From NCBI GenBank assembly GCA_013376985.1, contig JACABB010000018.1, positions 1 through 64,000 of the forward strand: a DNA stretch of 64,000 nt, given 5' to 3'. This DNA is from Bacteroidales bacterium (GTDB taxonomy: Bacteria > Bacteroidota > Bacteroidia > Bacteroidales > Tenuifilaceae). Positions 35,218 to 42,654 of the stretch are shown in pieces (the first letter of the stretch is position 1; each line of letters begins with the position of its first letter). A program made the position numbers and the translations under genes. A model generated the notes under the pieces. That model was not told the origin of the DNA, ran no database searches, and saw only the letters and a program-made list of their open reading frames with translations.

Positions 35218-35489
35218 ATTAAAAATGCGAGTAAAGGGTTGAATAAAGCAGCTAACACAATCAATAACTCCGCCTTTTAAGGCGGAGGCAAAGGGAAGAA
35301 GGGTATTGGGCTTTAGCCCAACATCGATTAGATTGCTAATGACAGAATAATTTGAACTCAACATTTTAGAAGATTACTTAAAAGATATAAATAAAATAGA
35401 GGGCTAAAGCCCAGAGAATTTAATGATTACAGCCTCCGCCTTAAAAGGCGGAGTTATTGATTCAACCCTTAATTCGCATTAAAAATATT
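35218..35489. repeat. Nested 270-bp inverted repeat
   Basis: The outer arms are TAAAAATGCGAGTAAAGGG and its near-complement CCCTTAATTCGCATTAAAAA. Inside them lie arms with AATAACTCCGCCTTTTAAGG facing CCTTAAAAGGCGGAGTTATT, and GGGCTTTAGCCC facing GGGCTAAAGCCC. No open frame is present. The whole could form a large cruciform. Confidence 0.75.
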
Positions 35490-35586
35490 TTTTCAGATAG
35501 TCGAATGTTAGGATTCCCTATACCTTACAATATTCCAATAATATATTATTCCAATTCAATCATTAAGCGCATGATGATAACAATAG

Positions 35587-35725
35587 TCCGGTAAACTTTT
35601 TGGTGTATTTTGGTGACTTGGTGGTTTTGTGGCTTTTAATATTTTTTAGCCACCAAAACTCAAAAACACCAAATTGCACCAAACCAGTAATTTAAAAATA
35701 TCGGTTAAAAACTTACCGAACTATT
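35587..35725. repeat. Inverted repeat rich in TTTGGTG/CACCAAA
   Basis: The arms GTCCGGTAAACTTTTTGGTG and CACCAAATTGCACCAAACC...AAACTTACCGAACTA face each other. The inner arms are GGTGGTTTTGTGGCT and AGCCACCAAAAC. It is non-coding and lies within the same repeat hub. Confidence 0.65.
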
Positions 35726-35949
35726 GGTAATAAACATGCAATTAATTCTTACATCCATTTCACATTATCTTAAATTATCTTAAAAATTGTTTTAGCAGCG
35801 CAGCAGATATTGTGAACAAAAAAAAATCTATATAATTTTGATTAAAGGGTTGAGTAATCCAGCTAAAACGTAAGCCGATTTTGTGCAATTACCTTTTCGT
35901 TCTTTGATAATGCTGATTGCTGATGGTAAAAGGGTATCCATTTAGCCAA

Positions 35950-36165
35950 ATATTTGTGCCGCACAGCTACGGCACACCAGCATAATAGTATAGATTTACC
36001 CTCGTAGCTCTGCAAAGGCTAGCATAGAGTAAAGATTATACCCCGCAGTACTGCAACACTCTGGAATTAGATTAAAGATTATACCCCGTAGCGCTGCAAC
36101 ACTCCTCCATAGAATAAAGATTATTCCCCGTAGAGCTACGGCTTATAAGTATTAGAGCTATGCTG
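35950..36165. repeat. Tandem-like repeats CCCCGTAGxxCTGCAACACTC
   Basis: Four variants of AAAGATTATACCCCGTAGCG with CTGCAACACTC or a related tail occur in about 200 bp, at roughly 35985, 36030, 36070 and 36115. They are flanked by GCCGCACAGCTACGGC and GTAGAGCTACGGC hairpins. It is an intergenic repeat of the kind seen many times per genome in this phylum. Confidence 0.7.
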
Positions 36166-36338
36166 GTTTGCTGTACCTCTGTGGCAACTTTTTTACTGTA
36201 TTTACGCATTTGGCAGTTTAACTTTTCTAAGAGTTTCAGCAGCTATAGGTCAGAAATTAAGCTCTTAGATAGATGTACATAGCTTTATACATATCACAAT
36301 AAACACTTAATTATTTATTTAACATTAACGTTTTTTTT

Positions 36339-37309
36339 ATGAAGACATTCAAAATTAACCTTTCACTCCTCCACAACGAGGAGCATTTCCAGTACCACAC
36401 CGAATTTAAGGATGCGGTGAACCAAAAAGGGGCACAGAGGTTGAACATTGAGGCATCATTCAACGAGTACCTACCCCTATTCGATCAGGAGTTTGAAGCA
36501 CTTCAGCTCATTCGTAAGAGTGCAACCACCGATCAGCTAGCTGTTGCCGATGCCGAGCGTGATGAAATTTTCCGTGGATTGGCCGATGCCCATAAATCGG
36601 GGCTTAACCATTTTAACGCCGATAAGCGGGCTGCCGCTACTCGTCTAAAGGTGCTTTTCGACAAGTATGGTAATGTAGCCCGTAAACCTTACGATGATGA
36701 GACTGCCGACATCAATAAGATGATGCAGGAGGTAAGCAGCACCTTTGCGGCCGATGTGGCTACCCTTGGTATTGGCGATTGGTTTACCGAACTCGATAGA
36801 AAGAATAAAGCCTTTGATACCCTTATGAAAAGCCGCTATACCGAGGGTGCCTCAAAAACCGAGCTGAGGATGAAACAGGTTCGGGTTGATTTGGATGCCG
36901 CTTACCGTGCCATTGCCGATAGGATTGATGCCCTAATACTAACGTGAGTTCGATATAAAAAATGTGATAATGTGTTTACTTACAGAGATATATAATTGCT
37001 TAGTATGATGTGGATGGTTGGAATGATGGAATAATGGATAACATGGGGTTAGATTTTTGCTTCTTTCTTCCATTTTTCCATTATTCTAGCACTCCATTGT
37101 TTCAAATGAAATAATTTGACTGATACACAGATTAATACATTGTTTATTACACCGAACTGACGTTAATACTAATAAACGGCGATACCAATTACGAATCGTT
37201 TGTACGTGAGTTCAACGCACGGGTGGAACGCTATAATACTATCCTAGCCCAGCGCAAGGGGCGCAACTCCAAGGATACCGATAAGAAAGCTAAGCCGGAT
37301 GAGGTATAA
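36339..37309 (+). pseudogene. DUF6261-type gene split by a MITE-B insertion
   Basis: The 5' part (36339-36941) encodes about 201 residues of a helical, cytoplasmic protein (MKTFKINLSLLHNEEHFQYH, then RIDALILT at the break). It matches the DUF6261 type common in Bacteroidota. The frame runs into the MITE and stops at TGA four bases into it. After the MITE and the second TAATACTA, the same frame resumes at 37172 (INGDTNYESFVREFNARVER) and continues to TAA at 37307-37309, ending KAKPDEV. Removing the MITE plus one target duplication restores one frame of about 247 residues. The truncated product may still be made. GC is higher than in its neighbours. Confidence 0.88.
36942..37163. repeat. MITE-B copy 2 (222 bp), TSD TAATACTA
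   Basis: It begins ACGTGAGTTCGATATAA and ends CACCGAACTGACGT. TAATACTA is perfectly repeated at 36934-36941 and 37164-37171. The interior is related to 26571-26823 (AATGTGATAATGTGTTTACT; TTCCATTTTTCCATTATTC). Confidence 0.92.
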
Positions 37310-37345
37310 ACCAGCTATACGTAACACTTTATTGGTTACAGCAGA

Positions 37346-37372
37346 GAGGGTGGCGAAAGCTACCCTTTTTTT
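37346..37372 (+). terminator. Terminator after the split DUF6261 gene
   Basis: GGGTGGC, a GAAA loop, GCTACCC with one G-U pair, and then seven T residues. It lies 37 bp beyond the restored stop codon. Confidence 0.88.
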
Positions 37373-37558
37373 GTTCAAATTTAATTTCTATTTTAGTAAC
37401 AAAAAGTTATTTGATAGAGTATAAGGTATGTATTTTGAGATATAAGTTGTACGAAAGGTATATGTAGCCATTAGTTATGGGTAAGTTTAAAACAACAGGC
37501 AGACAATATTAGAGCAATATGGAAATTTTCAATAATAACAACAATTAAATTAAAACTT

Positions 37559-38245
37559 ATGATATTTATCTACATTTTAATCGGAATAGGAGCTTTATGG
37601 GCTTTGATAACTGGAATCGCAGCAATTTCTGAAGCATGGCGTTATTGTATGATTGTGGGAAAATCTTCAAAATTTTTTCCACATGTTTTCGGACAAATAG
37701 CAGGTAATTGGATAGCGGTAATTGGTATATTGGTGTTTTGTATACCAGTTTGGATATTATTATCAATTACTATTTCAAATCGTATGAAAAATCCTTATCA
37801 TCGTATGATTGCTAAATTAGCATCAGATGATAGGTATAATAAAGCCATCGAAATAGTTGAAAAAGAAATAGAAAATACAGCTAATTTAGACACCGCTAAA
37901 CAAGCGAGTATTGATTATTTAATACAAAATGGAATATCTAAACAGGATGCAGACGAAAGTATTAGTTTTTTAATATCCATTAAAAAACTTTCTCAAATCA
38001 AAAATGAAAATAAACAGATTACCACACTTGAAATTAAAAATGATGTCAACAGAAGTGTTACAACCGATGATAATAAGGCTCTTGAGCAATTAGTAATAAA
38101 TGGTGAGCATGATAAATTTGTAAAAAGATTTCCTAATGGATGGAATCATCAGGATTGGTTAGATTTCAAACACGAAATGACATCAAAATATGGCAATATT
38201 GATGAACATAAACTAGGCAACTTATTAGAAATTTCAAAGAAATAA
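37559..38245 (+). CDS. Membrane protein of unknown function
   Basis: The 228-residue protein has two membrane helices, at about 3-25 (IYILIGIGALWALITGIAAI) and 45-72 (GNWIAVIGILVFCIPVWILL). A charged cytoplasmic part follows. It includes a segment DYLIQNGISKQDADESISFL resembling a helix-turn unit and a C-terminal segment FVKRFPNGWNHQDWLDFKHEM. No family is recognised. It is the first gene after the split DUF6261 gene, has low GC like the accessory genes that follow, and has no obvious partner. Confidence 0.7.
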   Translation: MIFIYILIGIGALWALITGIAAISEAWRYCMIVGKSSKFFPHVFGQIAGNWIAVIGILVFCIPVWILLSITISNRMKNPYHRMIAKLASDDRYNKAIEIVEKEIENTANLDTAKQASIDYLIQNGISKQDADESISFLISIKKLSQIKNENKQITTLEIKNDVNRSVTTDDNKALEQLVINGEHDKFVKRFPNGWNHQDWLDFKHEMTSKYGNIDEHKLGNLLEISKK

Positions 38246-38422
38246 TCTTTTAATCGCTTTAGGGTTCAATTCCTCCCGAGGCTGTGAGCTTCTAAAATAA
38301 AAATCATTGGGTTTGGCACAGGTTAGCAAAGCGTACCTGTGTCATTTTATTTGCGGCAGGCTGTGCCTGAGATCAGAGCCACCAACCCTTCGTTCGCTTA
38401 TGTTTAGGCTTTAGTATTAACC

Positions 38423-38629
38423 TTATGATGGTTTCTTTTTAGAGATTGGATAAGGTTTTGGTTCTTTTAGTTTATCAGATAATTCATCAATTAACTTGTA
38501 ATTGTGTTTTAATAAAAGTTCATTTTGCTCTTTTATTAAGCGGATATGTTCTCCTTGAACATTCAAGTTTTCAAGTTGAGTCATAATAATTTTTTCTAAA
38601 TCAGGTTTGTTATATCTAATTTTACTCAT
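38423..38629 (-). CDS. Small hypothetical protein
   Basis: The 68-residue protein is charged and helical (LEKIIMTQLENLNVQGEHIR, then LLLKHNYKLIDELSDKL) and ends PKPYPISKKKPS. No family is recognised. It is opposite in orientation to its neighbours, and nothing else competes for this stretch. A coiled-coil regulator or antitoxin-like partner is possible but unsupported. Confidence 0.45.
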   Translation of the reverse strand: MSKIRYNKPDLEKIIMTQLENLNVQGEHIRLIKEQNELLLKHNYKLIDELSDKLKEPKPYPISKKKPS

Positions 38630-38771
38630 AGTGATATTTAGAAAAACAAAAATATATTCAAGAAATTCTACATAAAACTACAGATATTCTACTTATTTTC
38701 CAAATAATCATTTAGAAATTCTTGATATTTATCTTTATATCCTAAATTTATGTCCTGAAAAAAAGATACTT

Positions 38772-38987
38772 ATGACAAAACTAGGTTTATATCTAGCAAA
38801 GAAAACGGTAAATAAAGCGGAAGTTTCTAGGAGAACAGGAATAAGCACTTCAAGATTAAGCGAACTTACATTAAATGAAACTACCAAGTTGAGGGCAGAT
38901 GAGCTTTACCTTATTGCTTTAGCAATTGATGTAAATCCTCATGAATTGTTGGATTATGTGTGTTCAGATTTAAAACTGGAAAAATGA
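38772..38987 (+). CDS. Xre-type helix-turn-helix regulator 1
   Basis: This 71-residue single-domain DNA-binding protein is of the Cro/C1 type. The helix-turn-helix is read in KAEVSRRTGISTSRLSELT, followed by ADELYLIALAIDVNPHELL. It is paralogous to the protein at 39453-39668: same length, same MTKLGxYLA start and same layout. Such minimal Xre proteins repress mobile or toxin-antitoxin loci. The target is unknown. Confidence 0.82.
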   Translation: MTKLGLYLAKKTVNKAEVSRRTGISTSRLSELTLNETTKLRADELYLIALAIDVNPHELLDYVCSDLKLEK

Positions 38988-39146
38988 TACCCGCCCAAAG
39001 GGTGTTTACCAAAGCCAAATCCGCGCTAGCTGTGACTGCAATTCTCGACAAAATGTTCCCTTAGTATGCTTGTACTAAGATTGTAAAGGCAATTAAATAA
39101 CTTCAAATTAATATTATCTTTGAACAAATAGAAACTTTTTACCGAT

Positions 39147-39362
39147 ATGAATACAGATATTTTAAAATTGTACAGGCAACTGGACGACATGGAGCAGACC
39201 AAGGAAGTGATGCAGCTGAAAAATCAGATAAAGGAAACACTTTATCAAAATCTACGAATGCACTTTCTCGAACTTACGAGTATTGGTCGTGTTATTGGTT
39301 ATGACGAATTGCAAGAAGAACTTAAAAAGGCTATTAACCTTATTGAATTGCAGAAGAAATAA
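39147..39362 (+). CDS. Small hypothetical protein between two Xre genes
   Basis: The 71-residue helical protein (LYRQLDDMEQTKEVMQLKNQ, then ELQEELKKAINLIELQKK) has no known family. It lies between paralogous Xre genes, 159 bp after one and 90 bp before the other. A hairpin AAATCCGC/GCGGATTT follows its stop. A role in the same accessory unit is likely. Confidence 0.5.
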   Translation: MNTDILKLYRQLDDMEQTKEVMQLKNQIKETLYQNLRMHFLELTSIGRVIGYDELQEELKKAINLIELQKK

Positions 39363-39388
39363 CCTAAGAATAACGTATTCGTTTGACA

Positions 39389-39421
39389 GAAATCCGCACT
39401 AGCCTTGTGTTAAGCGGATTT
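39389..39421 (+). terminator. Hairpin AAATCCGC/GCGGATTT
   Basis: The 8-bp arms are separated by about 16 nt and followed by TTACTATTT. The left arm with CACTAGCC recurs after two other small genes (39016-39030 and 39675-39690), but only here is the right arm present. It is a weak terminator or repeat unit. Confidence 0.5.
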
Positions 39422-39452
39422 TACTATTTGTTAGCAAAAAATATTACAAAAG

Positions 39453-39668
39453 ATGACTAAACTTGGTATTTATTTAGCTCAACGTTCGGTTAATAAAGCA
39501 GAGATAGGAAGAAGAACTGGTTTAGGCAGACAGCGGATTGGAGAGCTTTGCAACAACGAATCCACAAGGCTGAGTATAGAAGAACTTTATAAGATTGCCC
39601 TTGCAATTAATGTTGATCCCGGAGAGATGCTTAAGGAGATATGTAAGGGCATAACACTGGATATTTAG
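39453..39668 (+). CDS. Xre-type helix-turn-helix regulator 2
   Basis: This 71-residue paralogue of the protein at 38772-38987 has its recognition segment in KAEIGRRTGLGRQRIGELC. The two differ most in the recognition helix, so they should bind different operators. A duplication of the gene within 700 bp is likely. It is followed by the repeat that carries the toxin-antitoxin promoter. Confidence 0.82.
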   Translation: MTKLGIYLAQRSVNKAEIGRRTGLGRQRIGELCNNESTRLSIEELYKIALAINVDPGEMLKEICKGITLDI

Positions 39669-39694
39669 GCATATCAAATCCGCACTAACCGAAC

Positions 39695-39797
39695 TCAACC
39701 TCCCAAACGCAATCAACTTGCGAAACGTTATAGTTAATTGAAAAACTGTTTACTGAAATTGCTACTTGATGAGAAAGTCTTTACCTTTGTGAAAAGA
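39695..39797. repeat. Direct repeat, left copy, carrying the toxin-antitoxin promoter
   Basis: This 103-bp unit is about 88 percent identical by eye to 40436-40537 and in the same orientation. Shared blocks include TCAACCTCCCAA, GCAATCAA, AAAAACTGTTTACT and CTACTTGATGAGAAAGTC. The pair flanks the ParDE-type genes. Confidence 0.88.
39758..39789 (+). promoter_or_regulatory. Promoter of the ParE-type toxin-antitoxin operon
   Basis: The -7 box TACCTTTG lies at 39782-39789 and matches TAnnTTTG. A -33-like ATTG at 39758-39761 is 20 bp upstream, the usual Bacteroidota spacing. The antitoxin ATG follows 15 bp later. In the right-hand direct repeat the box is TACCTTTT, a weaker match, with no gene behind it. 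Confidence 0.65.
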
Positions 39798-39804
39798 TTC
39801 TAAT

Positions 39805-40041
39805 ATGAGCACCATTGAATTAAGACATGTTATCACCGAGTACCTATCTCATATTGATGACGCATCCTTTTTGAATGCCATTAAGACTATCGTTGAATCT
39901 AAGGTCTCAGAAGGAACTTATATGCTTTCTGACTATCAGAAGAAAAGAGTTGAAGAAGGAAGGGAACAAATCAAGAAAGGGCAAACTATTTCTAGCGAAT
40001 CTCTAAAACTTGAAATTGACCAATGGTTAAGTACAAAGTAG
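39805..40041 (+). CDS. Antitoxin of the ParE/RelE-type pair
   Basis: The 78-residue protein overlaps the toxin gene start by 19 bp, the standard arrangement. The N-terminal half is helical (ELRHVITEYLSHIDDASFLN) and the C-terminal part is a charged toxin-binding tail (QKKRVEEGREQIKKGQTISS). No ribbon-helix-helix motif was identified with certainty. It is expected to repress its own promoter in the upstream direct repeat. Confidence 0.8.
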   Translation: MSTIELRHVITEYLSHIDDASFLNAIKTIVESKVSEGTYMLSDYQKKRVEEGREQIKKGQTISSESLKLEIDQWLSTK

Positions 40042-40337
40042 AATGGTCAATTGAAGCTAGGTTAGATTTACTTGATATTCTTGACTACTATTATCAAAGA
40101 AACGGAAACGCAAATTATAGCCGAAAACTTAACTCGAAAATTAGTAAAAGCATAAACCTTGTTACCAAAAACCCTTCTCTTGGACTACAGACAGATATAG
40201 ACTCCGTTAGAGCTCTTGTTAATGGAGATTATCAGATAATTTATGAAATAATTGAAACCACTATACTTATAGTAATGGTTTGGGATTGCAGACGAAACCC
40301 CGAAGATAAAATAATCACATCTCGAACGAGGAAATAG
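40023..40337 (+). CDS. RelE/ParE-superfamily toxin
   Basis: The 104-residue toxin has the RelE/ParE fold pattern: VEWSIEARLDLLDILDYYYQ, a KISKSINLVTKNPSLG helix-turn, VRALVNGDYQIIYEI and TILIVMVWDCRRNPEDKI, whose Arg residues lie where catalytic or contact Arg occur. It acts on gyrase or on ribosome-bound mRNA; which one cannot be read from sequence. It is translated together with the antitoxin. Confidence 0.88.
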   Translation: MVKYKVEWSIEARLDLLDILDYYYQRNGNANYSRKLNSKISKSINLVTKNPSLGLQTDIDSVRALVNGDYQIIYEIIETTILIVMVWDCRRNPEDKIITSRTRK

Positions 40338-40435
40338 TTAACAAACAACAACTGCGTATTTATTGTATTTGGATTGATGGTGTTTTGGTGGGTTCAACGT
40401 TTATTACTTAGCTCTTGTGGGACAAGAAAACGGTT

Positions 40436-40537
40436 TCAACCTCCCAAGCGCAATCAAATTGCGAAATGTTGTAGTTAATTAAAAAACTGTTTACTAAAAT
40501 TACTACTTGATGAGAAAGTCTTTACCTTTTTAAAAAG
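40436..40537. repeat. Direct repeat, right copy, without a gene behind it
   Basis: This is the partner of 39695-39797. The 476-bp gap 40338-40814 contains only this copy and unremarkable sequence. The end of the copy (TTTACCTTTTTAAAAAG) corresponds to the promoter in the left copy, but no antitoxin-like frame follows. Confidence 0.85.
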
Positions 40538-40814
40538 CTCCCCCGCTAGTGCAGATTGTAAATTTTGAGTGTTAGAAATCCCCGCTCATCGAAGTTTAGG
40601 TGTTAATTATAACTTCAACGTAGCTAAATATCAATATCCCTTAGAAACCGAGCCAAGGAATAAAGATTATCCTTAACCCTATGCGATATCAAAATAAAAG
40701 AGCGGATGTTTCAAAAAGCTGAAACACTCGCCCTTACCCCTATACCCTGTTCTTTTTAAATGTATGAAGTTCTAAACCATCCAAACTAGGGTTTCAATCC
40801 AACATATCATATTC

Positions 40815-42485
40815 TTAGTTTGAACCAACTGTCCCAAGATTGCAGGATTCAAAAGTGTTATTAGTATTGGTAAATATTGTATTTGCATCATTGTTAACTC
40901 CCCAACCACCGGAGAATTTAAATTTACTGTTTGAGACTGTATATGTAGAACTGATTGATTTTATTGCAGCTCTAGTAGTTGAACTTCCTTTGCCAGCATA
41001 CTGGAATTCACAGTAGTTGAATATTGTATTATCTGAATTGTCCCACAAATAAATTCCTTCCCATGCACCTGCTGCTGGTGTTGTAGCTGAACTTGTAAAG
41101 ATGATTGGATTAGCGGCTGATCCAACTGCTGTGAGAACGGCATTGTTGATGTAACCTACGTCAATTGTACCATTAGAACCAAATTTCATGATAGTTCCTT
41201 CTTGTATTGTTAGATTTGCATTAATATCAATTCCAACATTGATATAGTAGGGTACCGTTTGCTTTTTCCATGTAATAGGGGTTGAAATACCACCATCGTT
41301 TACATCAATTCCATAACCCGATGCACAGGTGAAGGTGTTGCCTGTTCCAATTGTATTAATAGCAGTTGCAGATAATTCCATGGCATGAAGAGTATTGTTT
41401 TCAAATGTGTTATTCGACATTGCAACAAAGCTACTATTATCTAGTTCAAGCCCCTTACCACCTGAATGATGTACAGAGTTATTGCTAAAAGTAAGCGACG
41501 TACCAATAAGTTTAACTGCGCTATTTGATGATTTCCCTGCATACGCAATTTCGCAGTTTGTCATACTTGATGATGCCAGGTTATTACTCCAAAAGAAAAA
41601 TCCAAGCCAAGCACCTGCAGTGGGTGAAGTTGCACTTGTAGTAAATACAATCTTTTCAGTATTTGTTCCATTGGCTATTAATGTACAATTACTTGTGTAA
41701 CCAACATTAAATTCACCATTATTATCGAACTTGAAAATTGAACCTGGTTCTATTGTTAAATTTGCGTTAACAAGGTTAATCTCTCCTTCTACATAATAAG
41801 GTTTTGATAACTTTTTCCAAGTAACAGTACCTTCAACATTATCTGAATTAACATTAATACCCTTTCCGTCTGGGCAATTAAATAAATTGTCTACACCAAT
41901 TGTATGTAGTTTGCCTGCATATATTTCAATCAAATGGTTGCCACAATTTTCAATGGTATTGTTATTCATTTCTATAAACTCTGAATTAACATCAAGTGTT
42001 ATTCCATAGGATAAGGCGTTCTGAACTATGTTATGGCTAAATGTAATATTAGATCCCAGTACATTTATAGCACCTTTTGTTGATGTTCCACCATATTTAA
42101 TGGAGCAGTATTTCAAACTTGAATTTAAATTGTTACTCCAAAACGTAATACCATTCCATGCGCCAGCGGAGGGAGAGGTAGCGTTTGATGTAAAAGTAAT
42201 AGGTTTATCTGCTGTTCCATTTGCAATTAAAGTAGCATTTCCTAAATAACCAATTTGTAAACTAGCACCAGTTTCAAACTCAATTCTAGTACCTGGCTCA
42301 ATGGTGAGGGTGGTATTATCTACATTTATCGATCCACGAATTACATACACCTTGCCTGACTCCCATGTTGTTGTAGTGCTTATGTCATCTTTAATAGTGA
42401 CATTTACCAGTAGATCCTCCTTAGTACAAGATGTCATAAAGGCAGCCAAAAACAGCATCCCCATTAAAAAATTTTTCAGTTTCAT
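40815..42485 (-). CDS. Lipoprotein with three right-handed beta-helix repeats
   Basis: The start at 42485 gives a lipoprotein signal (MKLKNFLMGMLFLAAFMTSC) and about 556 residues; an in-frame ATG at 42572 adds 29 residues without signal character. Three tandem units of about 175 residues follow, each with YYVxGxINxxNANLTIEPG, then TLIANG, TSxATSPxAGAW, a Trp-rich strand and NNTFENC. This is a parallel beta-helix surface protein, similar to pectate-lyase-fold or adhesin lipoproteins. No catalytic residues are apparent. It is divergent from the histidine kinase gene. Confidence 0.78.
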   Translation of the reverse strand: MKLKNFLMGMLFLAAFMTSCTKEDLLVNVTIKDDISTTTTWESGKVYVIRGSINVDNTTLTIEPGTRIEFETGASLQIGYLGNATLIANGTADKPITFTSNATSPSAGAWNGITFWSNNLNSSLKYCSIKYGGTSTKGAINVLGSNITFSHNIVQNALSYGITLDVNSEFIEMNNNTIENCGNHLIEIYAGKLHTIGVDNLFNCPDGKGINVNSDNVEGTVTWKKLSKPYYVEGEINLVNANLTIEPGSIFKFDNNGEFNVGYTSNCTLIANGTNTEKIVFTTSATSPTAGAWLGFFFWSNNLASSSMTNCEIAYAGKSSNSAVKLIGTSLTFSNNSVHHSGGKGLELDNSSFVAMSNNTFENNTLHAMELSATAINTIGTGNTFTCASGYGIDVNDGGISTPITWKKQTVPYYINVGIDINANLTIQEGTIMKFGSNGTIDVGYINNAVLTAVGSAANPIIFTSSATTPAAGAWEGIYLWDNSDNTIFNYCEFQYAGKGSSTTRAAIKSISSTYTVSNSKFKFSGGWGVNNDANTIFTNTNNTFESCNLGTVGSN

Positions 42486-42606
42486 GATTTGTGTTTTTTG
42501 ATTAATAGTTAGTATAGCGTTGTAAGTGTTATTTTTATTAGTTTTGAGCGGATAATTTTTAAAATAAATCACCGTTCAAAAGTAGTTTTACCCCTAAAGT
42601 GATTTT

Positions 42607-42628
42607 ACCCCCAAAAGGGGGTTTTTTG
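42607..42628 (+). promoter_or_regulatory. Terminator-like hairpin ahead of the histidine kinase gene
   Basis: ACCCCC, an AAAA loop, GGGGGT and then six T form a complete intrinsic-terminator shape 27 bp before the kinase start, reading toward it. A related TTTTACCCCTAAAGTG lies just upstream. It could attenuate transcription into the operon or stop unrelated transcripts. Confidence 0.55.
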
Positions 42629-42654
42629 ATTTGTTTAATTTTTAAATATTTGCC

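Noticed and set aside
34885-36165. CRISPR array
   Set aside because: The repeats are inverted and of different kinds, without regular spacers, and there are no cas genes.
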